NCBI GenBank assembly: GCA_002118135.1
Contig: BDIU01000281.1
Span: 1-64,000, forward strand
Reading direction: 5' to 3'
DNA from: Trebouxia sp. TZW2008
Taxonomy: Eukaryota; Chlorophyta; Trebouxiophyceae; Trebouxiales; Trebouxiaceae
DNA length: 64,000 nt
This document shows positions 1-9,991 of this stretch, in pieces. Within the stretch, counting starts at the first letter, position 1. The number at the start of each line of letters is the position of its first letter. The notes below the pieces were generated by a model. It made no database searches. It was not told the origin of the DNA and saw nothing but the letters and a program-made list of their open reading frames with translations. The translations under genes were made by a program, and so were the position numbers.

Positions 1-1673
1 TGGGGGGGGGGGGGGGGGGGGGGGGGGAAGGGGGGGCAATGGGGGCAAAGACATGAGCGCCTGACAAGCTTGGGTACCTGATTGCCACGTAGCTTGTTTC
101 CAGTAGGAGCAGGCAATTGCATATCTGACTGCAAAGCTTTGGGCTGCTTGCTGCTTGTGGTGCCATCCAGCACAGAATGGCCAGCAAGAGCAGGTTCACT
201 ACTCCGCCTTGGCACTGATGGCATGCTCAGCTGCAGAGACGGCGTGGTGAATGAGGTGCTGTGCTTGTGTAGACTGTAATCATGTTTTGCTGAGGACAAC
301 ATTGGCAGCAGCATTGACTTTGATGAAGCTGCTGGTAAGCATGTTAGTGCCAATGACCTACGGGGCAGGGCTGTGTGAGACGCTGCTGAGTCAGGGGCTA
401 GGGCTGATTGTTTGACAGCAGGCCCAGCAGGCATAGCAGGCTGCTTTGGCAGGTTGCTATCACACACTGCTGAACCGTGGCTTGACTGATGTGAAAATCT
501 TTGTTGGGCAGTGGAGGGGGAAGGAAGGGCGGTGGCTGACCTTGGCGTTTCTGTCAAGTCTGACCTGATCAAAATGCTGTCTGCAAGGCGCAGGACAATT
601 GCATGAGAACCTGATGCATGCAGCATGCTGGCAGAAATGCAACATGTTGCAATGCTGCCTGAAGCGCAGAGCACAACTGCATAACGGGCTGATGCATGCA
701 ATCTGCTGACAGAAATGCAACCTGTGCCTTGTAATCAGATGAGTATACTGCCAGAAGTTTAGGAAGCGACTGCCTGCGCCGCTGCTGCATGCACTTTGCT
801 AGCAAAATGCAACATGTGTCTTGTCATTATGTTGCAATGCTGCCAGAAACACAGATGCAATTGCATGCAACCCTGTTGCATGTGATGTGCTGACAAACAA
901 CGTGGGTTATATTGATGCATGAGGTATTCAGCAACAAGCCAAAGCAAAGTTTGAAAGCATAGCAGTCAGGCGTGCACAGCACGCACAAGAGACGTCTTAC
1001 CCTCATTGCAAGCTTGAGATAAAAGGCAGCAGGTTCATTGGGCCAAAGGCAGGATTGGCATGTTACCTGTGGTAGCAGTAACAGATGCCGGCCTTGACGC
1101 TTTGTGTGGCTGCGCGTCACTGCTTCTCGATCCGCTGAGAGGCGGCTTTGCATGCTTGAATGGCCCAGTGACAGACTTGCGCAACACCCTACCAGGGCTG
1201 CCAAGCGCTGTAGCATGAGGGGACATATGACGCGGACGAGGCACCTGTTGTGCTGAGCTGTCTGGCACTGATTGCACGCTGCCTAACTGATTGCCAGCTT
1301 GACTGCCAACATCATTTGAGTATGGGGCTGCTTGCTGAGCAGCCTGACTTTGGCGGCTCTGATATGCTGATGAGTGACTAGGAGCGCCTGATACTACCCT
1401 GCAGACAAGGACATTTGACATGAAATGAGTCAGAGACCAGGACTAGCGCTGTAGTCAGCTTGACACAGCAGATGTCATGGCAATGCGTGAGATGATGCTT
1501 GCTGCCTTGAGCTACCTGGACAAGGAGGTGTGAAAGGGAGCGGGTTTTGTGTGAGACCTGCTGCTTTTGATCACCAAGCCTTGGCTGCTTGTGAAGGTGC
1601 GCTTGCAATTTTGGCTCAAGTATGAATCAAGAAGCTCTGTTGCATTTGCGCCTTTGCTATATAGTCGACTCAT
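1..1673 (-). CDS. Ser/Gln/Pro-rich protein of unknown function (3' end cut by window)
   Basis: Model: complement of 1516-1673, 1067-1398 and <1-580, with the start ATG at 1673-1671. Splice phases agree at both junctions: GTAGCT donor to TGCAG acceptor (phase 2), then GTAACA donor to TGCAG acceptor (phase 1). The N-terminus begins MSRLYSKGANATELLDSYLS. The remainder is low complexity, rich in Ser, Gln, Ala and Pro, and ends at the window edge in a run of prolines encoded by the G-tract at 2-27. I recognise no domain; the composition suggests a disordered, perhaps nuclear or scaffold protein, but the function is unknown. The third exon has no internal start, so a start-based ORF search misses it. 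Intron 2 carries decayed copies of the acceptor edge of exon 3. The gene is divergent from the monooxygenase at 2413. Confidence 0.7.
2..27. repeat. G homopolymer at the window edge
   Basis: Twenty-six consecutive G bases, followed by shorter G runs to about position 45. On the minus strand the tract continues the open frame of the Ser/Gln/Pro-rich gene and encodes consecutive prolines. It may be a real polyproline tract or a sequencing/assembly end effect. Confidence 0.9.
583..900 (-). repeat. Decayed copies of an exon-3 acceptor edge in intron 2 (about 4 units)
   Basis: Read on the minus strand, a unit ending in a TGCAG/TTCAG-like acceptor followed by GCAGCAT recurs near 583-640, 650-725, 773-815 and 830-900. 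The unit next to the intact exon 3 (ending at 580) is the functional one. The copies are clearly diverged, so this is not a simple assembly duplication. Confidence 0.6.
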
Positions 1674-2412
1674 GATGCGGTGCAGGCTACAGGCTTGTCA
1701 TGACGACATAGCGCTCCGTCGACGTGACGTGACTTGGCTGAGATGTCAGGCACCGACTTTTAAGGAACCGGTGCTGCGCATACAATGCTCGAAAACTCTT
1801 GCAGCGTGTTACTGCCTCTTGCAGACTCCATTGGCGAGCTGAGGATGCATTGCGTGTAAAGCGTCGTCCAGAGTGGCATTGCATGTCTTGGAAAATGTCA
1901 ATAGAGTTGTGTTTGACTTGATTAGGAATCTTGACTAATCCGCTTGGACAATGTCATGCTGCAGCCAGGAGCTTTGTTGTGAAAGCGAGCAAAAAGATAC
2001 CTGTTTTATGCAACTGCATCTATGGTGGCTTACCTCTCGTCTGATTCAGCACATTGATCCAAACCACATGCTTTGATCATTGATGAGGTCGGCACAACGC
2101 AGGTGTGCCTCTTTTTCTCAAACGGCCCTGAGGCGCAGGGCCTAAACAGTGCAGCTAGTCCCTCAACTTTTGCATCGCAATCGACATACGTGTTGCATGG
2201 GTCTCACTAGCTGGCTACCCCAGTGCTGCTGACCAGCTGTCGAAAATCGACTTTTCAAATTTGGACTGCACAATCATAGTAGCGTTGACTTCGTCGTCGA
2301 GAGTTTCCGAGAGTTTCTTTGCAGGCGATTCCTTGAGTGCAACACCTGCACAAGCGCTGCCTTGAGAGCGCACGCTGATTGCGGCAGCCGCTTCGGTACG
2401 GCAGCCTTACAT
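1674..2412. promoter_or_regulatory. Divergent upstream region, gene 1 / FAD monooxygenase
   Basis: About 740 bp separate the two start codons on opposite strands, so this stretch must hold both 5' UTRs and promoters. I see no convincing TATA box or other named element. A minus-strand open frame at 2255-2698 overlaps monooxygenase exon 1 and is a shadow. Confidence 0.4.
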
Positions 2413-5400
2413 ATGGGCTCACAGCGGGAAAGTCTCGACCTCGCAATAGTAGGAGCTGGTCCTGGTGGATTAGCCTGCGCTGCTGCGTTCCTGGCGGCCT
2501 TTGGTCCACAGTCGAGAGTGCAGGTGCGCGCGCCGGGGCGAACGATCTTGTCAAGGACGTGCCGTGTGCGATAACAAGTGCTTGCTGAGCATCGAAAGCC
2601 TGCGCAGGTGTATGAAAGCTATTCACGTTTTCGACCGCAAGGCTCAGGAGTGGCGATGGCGCCGAATGTGCAGTACGCGTTGGAAGCCATCGACCCACTA
2701 TTATTTGAGAAGTAGGCCCTCAAGCTGCGGGCAACCTAACTGCCGTGATGAATGCTAACCTGCTACATGCATGTATAGCTGCCAGCCCATTTTGCACACC
2801 TGACATGAATGCTGGCCTGATGTATTACTCTACTGCATCACTGCACCAGGAAGAAGCTTCAACTACCTGCTGCTTGCTGTGTTGCAAGACGCAAGTTTTT
2901 TTATCACAACCTTTCTGTCAATGCAGCTTGTCTTGATGTTGACCAAATTGATCAATAAGTCAACAAACTTTGTAACGTCTCTTCCATGCGCTTAACAGCA
3001 GATTTGCATGCATCTATTCACAGGCATTGCAATGCTGCAGGTTCAAAGCTCATGGACTGCCTCCAAGACCGTCAACCATGTACGATGAACAGGGCAATGA
3101 GCTTCAAAAAGTGGCCCCAGAGATGCATTCAGCAGAAGCAAGGAACACTGCCCTTCGATCTGCTTTGAATGAGAAGTATGGCAAAGCGCCATTTGTACTG
3201 GGGTGGCATGAAATCCGCCAATTGCTTTTCCAGTATCTGCCAGAAGGTGTGGTCAAATTTGACAGACAGGTGAAATGCTTCTGTTCCTCCTTCTAGCTGC
3301 AATTGTAAGAATAGGAGCGACATTGACATTTGATATGTGCGAAATAAGGTGCTGCATACTGGTCAGGTCACATGGACTGCTTGTGTGCATGTGACACATG
3401 CTGTGCACTATATTGCACCTGCAGCCTTGAAATCTGCCTAATTTTGTAGGCCTCAGTGCAAAACAGGTGGAAACCGCAACCATTGTATGATGCCTATATG
3501 TGGCTACCTCATCAGAACAGAGATCAGACGGTGTTACTCTGCATTTTTTGAGTCCGTATAGCATGCAAATGGTCAGGAACAGCAAGCACTGTTATGCCCA
3601 TATACAGGTGTCTCATTACGAGGAGGCGTCAGAAGGTGTCACTCTGCACTTTCAGGGATATCATCCAGCAGTGTATGCAAAGATCCTTGTCGGTGCTGAC
3701 GGCTATTTCTCCAAAATAAGGCAGCTATGCCTTGATGATGGTCCTCCTCAATTTGCGGTATGCTCAACACTAGTTGAAACATGTGCGCTGCACCTGCTGA
3801 TCATGAACTTTGCATGTGTTGAGATGACTGTTACAACCCAGCACTGGTCCCCAGAACAGCAGGCATGGCTTGTTGACGGTCCTGTTCAACTTGCGGTATG
3901 CTCAGCATCAGCCTTTGCTGCACATGCTCAACTTTTTGCACATGTTGAGGTCACTTTTGCTGTAGGTGCACAGGAATTTTCAACACAGCAGCTCCACCAG
4001 TGCCATGCATGATCAATATATACAGCGGCATAATGCCACGCACATAAAAGAGGTCATGCTCAATGCCATGCATATCATATAGTACAGGCTTACTGCCATG
4101 CAAAGTAGTGTATCTCTTATCAAAGAATACATTTGTTATAGTATGGACCCCATGGGATGTCTGCAGACATTCCTGCACGTTCAAAGAACACATTTTAGGG
4201 GGCAGAGTGGCAAAAGACTTGCACTTTGCAGCTCCTCCAAAGGATGATGTACAAGGCTTTTGCTGAAGCAACTGACGTGTGAATGTGTGCAGGGCAGAGT
4301 GATGTGGCGTGCTCGCCTGGGTTGGCGGGAAGGAATGCCTGACAAAGGAAGTGGGTGAGTCTGAACTGTAAAGAACTAAAACGTGTGGTCGATCTTGAAT
4401 AAAAGGTTTTCTCCTGGTATGATTGTGTCTTGGCGCATCAGTCGGGTCCTGATGGTCATCAAGTTTTCTCATGTTTTGGGCACGCAGTTGGTAGGAGCAA
4501 ATGTAGGCAAAACAATAGCGTTTGCAAAATCTTGACTTGATGTGCACAGCACGTCAGGCAGCTTGAGTTACAACAGTCACAAGCAAAGATCACAGGGCAG
4601 CAAGGCAACAAACGCAGTGTATTCATGCTGACTTTTCTTGCCAGTCGTGGCGGTTGTACAGAGCACCTACGCCCTTTGTTGTCAAGTCTCAGCCTACCAT
4701 GCTGTTTGCATTTCATTGCATTCTGACAGATTTGCATGCAGGCAATCTACCAAGTCTGTACGCACCTAGTCACTCAGAATCTGCCCAGCAAAAGTATTTG
4801 ATGAAAGAACGAATTGCAGGTCATGGCGTCTGTACAGAGCTCCAATTCCATTTACTGTCAAGTCTCAGACTGCCATGCTATTTGAGATGGGGACTCTGGA
4901 AGAGACCAAGGATCAGTCATGGACTTGGGTCTTGGGGTGCCCCGTGCATTTGGTGAGGGAAGCTGGTGTTGAGTTTGACCCTGATGCAAGAGGTGTCAAA
5001 TCCATCCAAGGCAATGCCTCTTCAGGAACAGCATTAGAGGTGACTCACTCAGTACCTGTAACATTAATGACACCTGACTCCGCATGCGCCTAGCTGAGTC
5101 ACAGAACCTGACTAGAACGCATGCAAATGGTGATGGTGATGATGATGATGAGTATTGATGACAGTGGCAGTATCTGGTGTCGAGTTCGACCCTGATGCAA
5201 GAGGTGTCAAGGTCTTGCAAGGCAATGCCCTGTCAGATCCAGGATTGGAGGTGATGAACTCCTCACTCGTCACTCACTCACTCACTCACTCACTCACTCA
5301 CTCACTCACTCACTCGTACTCTGCATCACAGTAATGCATGTCAGGTGTATTAGCACTTCTCACAAGCCATCGTAATAATGTCAGTGTTTGGTGGCTGCAG

Positions 5401-8400
5401 AATGTGCTCAAGGTGTACAAACACTTCTCACCAGCCATCATGGACATTGTCAGAGCCACAGATCCCTCCACAGTCACACAGCACGGACTGTACATGCGCC
5501 CTCTTGGGCCTTCCTTGTTCATGGGAGACCCCCCTCCAGCCCCCAAAACCCCTCAGCAAACTCCCTCAGAACCCTCAGAAACCAGCAATTCACACACAGC
5601 CCCACAAAGCTCCATGCCACCAATCCAAACCACGGTGAAATCTGCAGCATCACAGGATCAGACACCAAACAAGAACAACTCCCATGCCAAGCAAGACACT
5701 GTTGACACATCAGCCCTAGAATCAACAGATGCAGCCATTCAGCGCCTGCAACAGCCTCAAACTACGCAACAGCCTCTTTCAAGCACAGATCACAACAGCG
5801 GTTCTGGGTCTCCTTCAGCACAACGCACCCAAAAGCAAGATCAAGAAACCATGCATCATTCCTTAGACAACTCTCAGACACAACCTGGCCAACAGCAACA
5901 GCAAGATGCTGTGCAGTGTCCTGCACACACAGCTCAGACAGATGCATTGCAGAGCAGAAGTGATACCCAGCAGGACACCCCCAAGGGCAGAACTGAGGCA
6001 GGGGTTGGGGTTGCGGGGGGATGGGGCAGGGGGACGGTGACCCTGCTTGGAGACGCTGCCCATGCAACCATTGCTAACGGTTTGGCTCACAACTGTAAAT
6101 CGTCTGCAGTCTGCTGTCTCAAGTCAGTTACAATCAAATCTCTTTGTGAGGACAATCAATGTAAGGACATCCTCATGGTAAGGACTTTTGGATTGGTAAT
6201 CAATGACTGCATTCTGACTGCAGTTCCTCTGTACAAGGACATCTCTATACCAAAATAAGTTTCATGGGAACCAACGTGGCAAAACAGGCAAAGAGACCTC
6301 GCTGTACCACAGATTTTGTGTCAAGTGCCGACCAGCACATCTACCTTGAATAAAATTGCCAAGCCTGTCCCTGCAGTCTTTCCCTTTTAGGTTCTCACGT
6401 CTTGTTATGCATACTGATGAATGGATTGGCTGCAAGACGTTGCTGGACGCTGACATTTGCTTACAGCTTACACTACATTTTTACTCTCATTTCTGTCTCC
6501 CGACAGCAGTCAGGACCACATATCTTCGAAGCACACATCGCAAACAAGTTTCATGCATGCAAGCTGTGACTCAAAACACGAATCAGTAGCGCAAATGAGG
6601 TAAAACTGCCGACAAACTGCCAGAAAATGTTATTTTGGCGGCTTTTTCATGATCTCTGCTCATGCAATGCGGTATCGCAGGTCAAGGGCTGTCACTGGCA
6701 ATAGAAGATGCTGTGGTGCTGGCTTGGCACCTGAAGCGGCAGGGCATTGCCCAATCAGCCCTGCGCAGGTACCCCAAATGAACCTTCTGCAAGTTTGGTA
6801 GCTTACTGTCCACCGTTTGCAGGACTGTTGACATAGCTGCTCCCCATATGCCTCCAGCGGGCACCGCTTAGCCAGCCCTGTTGCCCATATGCCTGATTGG
6901 GCACTGCTTAGCCAGCCCTCTGCGGTACACCCACTGCATTGGTTACATCTCACAAGTGTCTCTTTGCCAAATGCTGGATCCTTTGCAGAGCCACTGCTCA
7001 TGGCCCCAATGGACACTATTGGTAACAGCTGTTGATAGCTCACCGCTTGAGACTGTTACCAACAGCTGTCAACAGCTTGCCATTTGAGGCTATTGGCAAC
7101 AGCTGTTGACAGCTTCCTGCTCACTCTGAGTGGCTCTAAGCACGGATGGGAGACATTGCGGAATAAATTGGCATAGAAAGCTTGCATGCCATATTCATGT
7201 TTGTGCTGGCATGCACAGCTGGGGGCTGCGCTGTGCTCTGAGCAGGCTGTTGTGAAACGCCCTGTGTACTGCAAAGCCAAAAGCCATGAGCCATATACAC
7301 TGCAATGCGTTTGCATACAGACATGAAACCAAGAGATGCGCTTCTGCTCACACATGAGCTTGATGCTTGAATGACTGTGATTCAATGCTGGACCCCACCG
7401 CTGAGTGTTTGCTTGTGGCTGACGCAGCTATGAGAAGGAGAGGTTGCCTCGCGTCATCACAATCCACGCCAAAGGCACAGACTCTGCTACTCCTGAAGAC
7501 AAGGAGCGTTACATATACAAACCCACCTTCAGGCATTTATGGCGCACTGAGGCAAGTCACTCCTGCTCAAATTTTGAGCTGCATTGCTTTGATAGAAAAC
7601 TTGCTGGGTGCTGAGGCAGTTTACTCCTACTTACGGAAGGATAAGCTAGCCTTAAAGACAAGGAGCTGTACATTTGCAATCCCACTTGCAGCCCCTTATG
7701 GCGTGCTGAGGCAAGTCGTGTCTGTTCACATTCTGAGCTGCATTGCTTCGATTGAAGATTTGCTGGGTGCTGAGGCAATTTTCCCCTATTTTTGGAAGGA
7801 TGTGCTAGCCCTGAAGACAAAATGCGCTGCGATCACAAGCCCACATTCAAATTATTATGGCGTGCTGAGGCAAGTCAGCCAAGTGCACATCAACAGCTGC
7901 AGTTGCTTCATCACATGATATGCTTTCTTTTCTTGTCTTTGGTTTTTCCTGATGTGGACAGACATGCTCATCAAGCTGTCGTTGCTTGCAGGCGGAAGAG
8001 CCTGCAGGCTCTGCTGAGATGTGCATCATTGTATGCTTGCTTTTCTTGTCTTGGTTCCTTTTTGACGTGGGCAAACATGTTGATCAAGCTGTTGTAACAC
8101 TGTGGACATGCTTATTTGCAGGCGGACGCATCTGCCAAGATATGCATCATGACATGCTTGCTTTTCTTGTCTTTGGTTTCTTCTGATGTGGGCAGACATA
8201 CTGATCAAGCTGTTGTAATACTGTGAGCATGCCTGCTTGCAGGTGGATCCATCTGCTGAGATGTGCATCACAATATGCTTGCTTTTCTTGTCTTTGGTTT
8301 CTTTTGATGTGGGCAGACATGCTGATCAAGCTGTTGTAACACTATGAACATGCCTGCTTGCAGGATGATGCATCTGCTGAGACATGCATCATGATATGCT

Positions 8401-8551
8401 TGCCTTTTTGGTCTTTGGTTCCATTTGATTTGATCAAATCAGTCTAGACATGCTGATCTAGCTGTTGTGACACTGTGAGCCTGCCTGCTTGCAGGAGGAG
8501 CAATCTGCTGAGACATGCATCAGGGACTTTGAGCCAATTGAAAGCTCATAA
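2413..8551 (+). CDS. FAD-dependent monooxygenase (aromatic hydroxylase / zeaxanthin epoxidase-like fold)
   Basis: Exons 2413-2523, 2608-2711, 3041-3269, 3608-3757, 4293-4354, 4820-5039, 5401-6079, 6681-6768, 7428-7551 and 8495-8551 join in phase to 607 aa. The diagnostic motifs are all present: the Rossmann dinucleotide motif VGAGPGG at residues 13-19, the second FAD motif VGADG near 176-180, and LGDAAH near 508-513 followed across a splice by GQGLSLAIEDA. Members of this family use NAD(P)H and O2 to hydroxylate or epoxidise aromatic or isoprenoid substrates; the substrate cannot be read here. A Gln/Ser/Pro-rich insert at about 335-498 splits the conserved GLYMRPL and GDAAH blocks. The intron after exon 9 begins with GC, and the intron after exon 7 has a weak GTTTGG donor. 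Several introns hold ghost exon edges. No transit peptide is evident. Confidence 0.88.
3867..3960 (+). repeat. Ghost of exon 4 3' edge plus donor
   Basis: The stretch reading GACGGTCCTGTTCAACTTG then GCGGTATGCTCA repeats the last part of exon 4 and its donor at 3735-3770, and the similarity continues into intron sequence. It lies in intron 4 and is not needed for the frame. Confidence 0.65.
4640..4712 (+). repeat. Ghost of exon 6 5' edge
   Basis: The stretch closely matches the first part of exon 6 (4812-4884), including the TGTACAGAGC and GTCAAGTCTCAG words, but its acceptor has decayed to GCCAG followed by a changed context. It lies in intron 5. Confidence 0.7.
5171..5257 (+). repeat. Ghost of exon 6 3' edge plus donor
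   Basis: It repeats the end of exon 6 (GAGTTCGACCCTGATGCAAG and onward) and its GTGA donor, about 200 bp downstream of the original at 4971-5046. Including it from the nearby CAG would break the frame, so I treat it as non-coding. Confidence 0.75.
5270..5314 (+). repeat. CACT microsatellite
   Basis: About eleven tandem CACT units in intron 6 of the monooxygenase, directly after the exon 6 ghost. Confidence 0.95.
6843..6935 (+). repeat. Two-copy 46-bp tandem repeat in intron 8
   Basis: The block CCATATGCCT, spacer, then GCTTAGCCAGCCCT occurs twice in a row with minor differences. It is intronic and no coding role is seen. Confidence 0.75.
7017..7124 (+). repeat. Three-copy 36-bp tandem repeat in intron 8
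   Basis: Three consecutive units of the type ACTATTGGTAACAGCTGTTG plus about 16 further bases, each centred on a CAGCTG palindrome. They lie in intron 8, upstream of exon 9. Confidence 0.75.
7428..7890 (+). repeat. 159-bp tandem copies of exon 9 with GC donors
   Basis: Exon 9 (7428-7551) ends GAG then GCAAGT. The same exon end followed by GCAAGT recurs at exactly 159-bp spacing, at 7711 and 7870. The copies keep the GCACTGAG/GTGCTGAG end but have lost the upstream reading frame and acceptor. Exon 9 itself joins in phase to exons 8 and 10. Confidence 0.8.
7900..8520 (+). repeat. Five tandem copies of the terminal exon edge (about 121-131 bp)
   Basis: A unit of intron sequence (CTTGCTTTTCTTGTCTTTGG ...) ending in a TTGCAG acceptor and followed by a codon series resembling GAG-CAA-TCT-GCT-GAG recurs with acceptors ending at 7991, 8121, 8242, 8363 and 8494. 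Only the fifth continues into the stop codon at 8549-8551. All five acceptors are phase 0, so the earlier ones are plausible decoys. Confidence 0.85.
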
Positions 8552-9991
8552 AGTGTTGATGATGATGGGAATGTCAGCTTGTATTGCAATTGGTGATGCA
8601 TGAGGTGTCGCATGTCAAACATTGATTTGTATGTTATGCAAGAAGCTGCCCCTCCCCTTCATGCCACTAGAAACAAGACCAGAGCCTGATTGCAACTTTG
8701 CAGCAGAAGCATCACAGCATGCCATGTGACAAGCTGTACATCTGCGGAGCCTGGCCAGCATCACATGACAAGCGAGAAGTTGCGCTATCAAGAGCGTTTT
8801 GTACATGTCCAGGCTCTGCTAGAAAATGCAGCCACATAGGCCAAGAAGTTATCCAGCAACGCTGCTAGGTTAGTTGGTGCATCATATTGATGCTGTGTGA
8901 CAACTTGCTGCCGGCGCTGATGCAATGAGAGTGCAGCTCCCGGGCTGCCTCTTTAGACAGAGGCTCCCGTCATGACGCCTCACGGCGTATACGTAGACTT
9001 TTCTTTTCTTTTTTGTTTTTTTAGCTTGTTGTGTTGAGATGGAAGCATTGCGATGCAGCAATCCGATGATCGGCTCTGCCGCCTGACTTCATACTGATCA
9101 CCATCTCTGGACATCTCAATATTAATACAACATATTGATACAACATATTAATACAACATATTAATACAACAGTGTTCCTCTGAGCTGTCGAGGTTTTGGA
9201 AAGGATCAAATTGCGCAAAATATGCGCATTGCATGCTTGACATGTCAAGGGGTTCAAGCTCACCAACCAAGCAAACCATTCCGAGAACTCGAAAAGCCAA
9301 GTTTTGCTTGATACTCGGCACTCGTGGTCGGCAGCTTACAGCACAGCTTCAGTCAGAACTCAGCTTGATACAGATGCAGCAGCCTCAGCAAAATCGACTG
9401 TAACCACTATACTCTGTGCGAAGTTTTGCGGCATATGCATCAGCTCAGGTGTGAGTCTCAAACTATTCCGAGGGTAGCTTGCAGCACGAATAGCACTTTT
9501 GCGCCACGCAAGGCTCAGCGCCCGTGCAGCTGTGTGCATCAACAATGACTGATCAGGAAGAAGAATTTCTCACGGGCTCGCTTTCTCGAATCCCTCAATT
9601 GCCATCGCCTAGGTCTGCTCTGCCGAGGAACCACAAATTTGCAGCTCCCGGAAACCGACCGTGTCTGTTCTTTAACACCGCGCGTACAATCTGGTTGCCG
9701 AGATAGATCTGAGCGAATCGCAGCTGTAACGTAATAACAGTTTGAGCTCTCTGTTCTGCAGTGCTGGGGCAGCATGTGCAGCTGCCTTCGCGCTGACTTG
9801 AGGCTTGTGACTAGCGCCTCTCGTTTGCACGTTCCAAAGGCTTTTGAGGTGCGACTAGTTGCCGTGCGGCGCATCAAAATGGTTTCAGCTCAGCTCCGTG
9901 CCTTGCTAATTGGCTGTGATCGGTAAACGGACGTGAGCAGTAGTACCAGGCTAGAGGGCAAGATGGCTTCTCTTTCTGTGCTGCAGGATAC
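8552..9991. other. Intergenic region, monooxygenase 3' end to LRR gene 5' end
   Basis: About 1.4 kb without a supported gene. It should contain the 3' UTR of the monooxygenase and the promoter and 5' UTR of the LRR gene. A TTTCTGTGCTGCAG tract just before the LRR start at 9992 could be the acceptor of a 5' UTR intron. Open frames at 9539-9874 (minus) and 9545-9706 (plus) have no recognisable content. Confidence 0.5.
9121..9171 (+). repeat. AT-rich 13-bp tandem repeat, 4 copies
   Basis: Four consecutive units of ATTAATACAACAT, the second with G for A and the last one base short, in the intergenic region. Confidence 0.9.

Noticed and set aside
2255..2698. 147-aa minus-strand open frame
   Set aside because: It is antisense to monooxygenase exons 1 and 2, which carry the FAD motif and splice in phase.
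5171..5257. Second copy of monooxygenase exon 6 end as a real exon
   Set aside because: Its only nearby acceptor gives an incompatible phase, and the preceding exon already joins exon 7 in phase 0.
9539..9874. Basic minus-strand frame upstream of the LRR gene
   Set aside because: Arg/Ser/Cys-rich composition without any domain, overlapping the expected promoter; likely chance.
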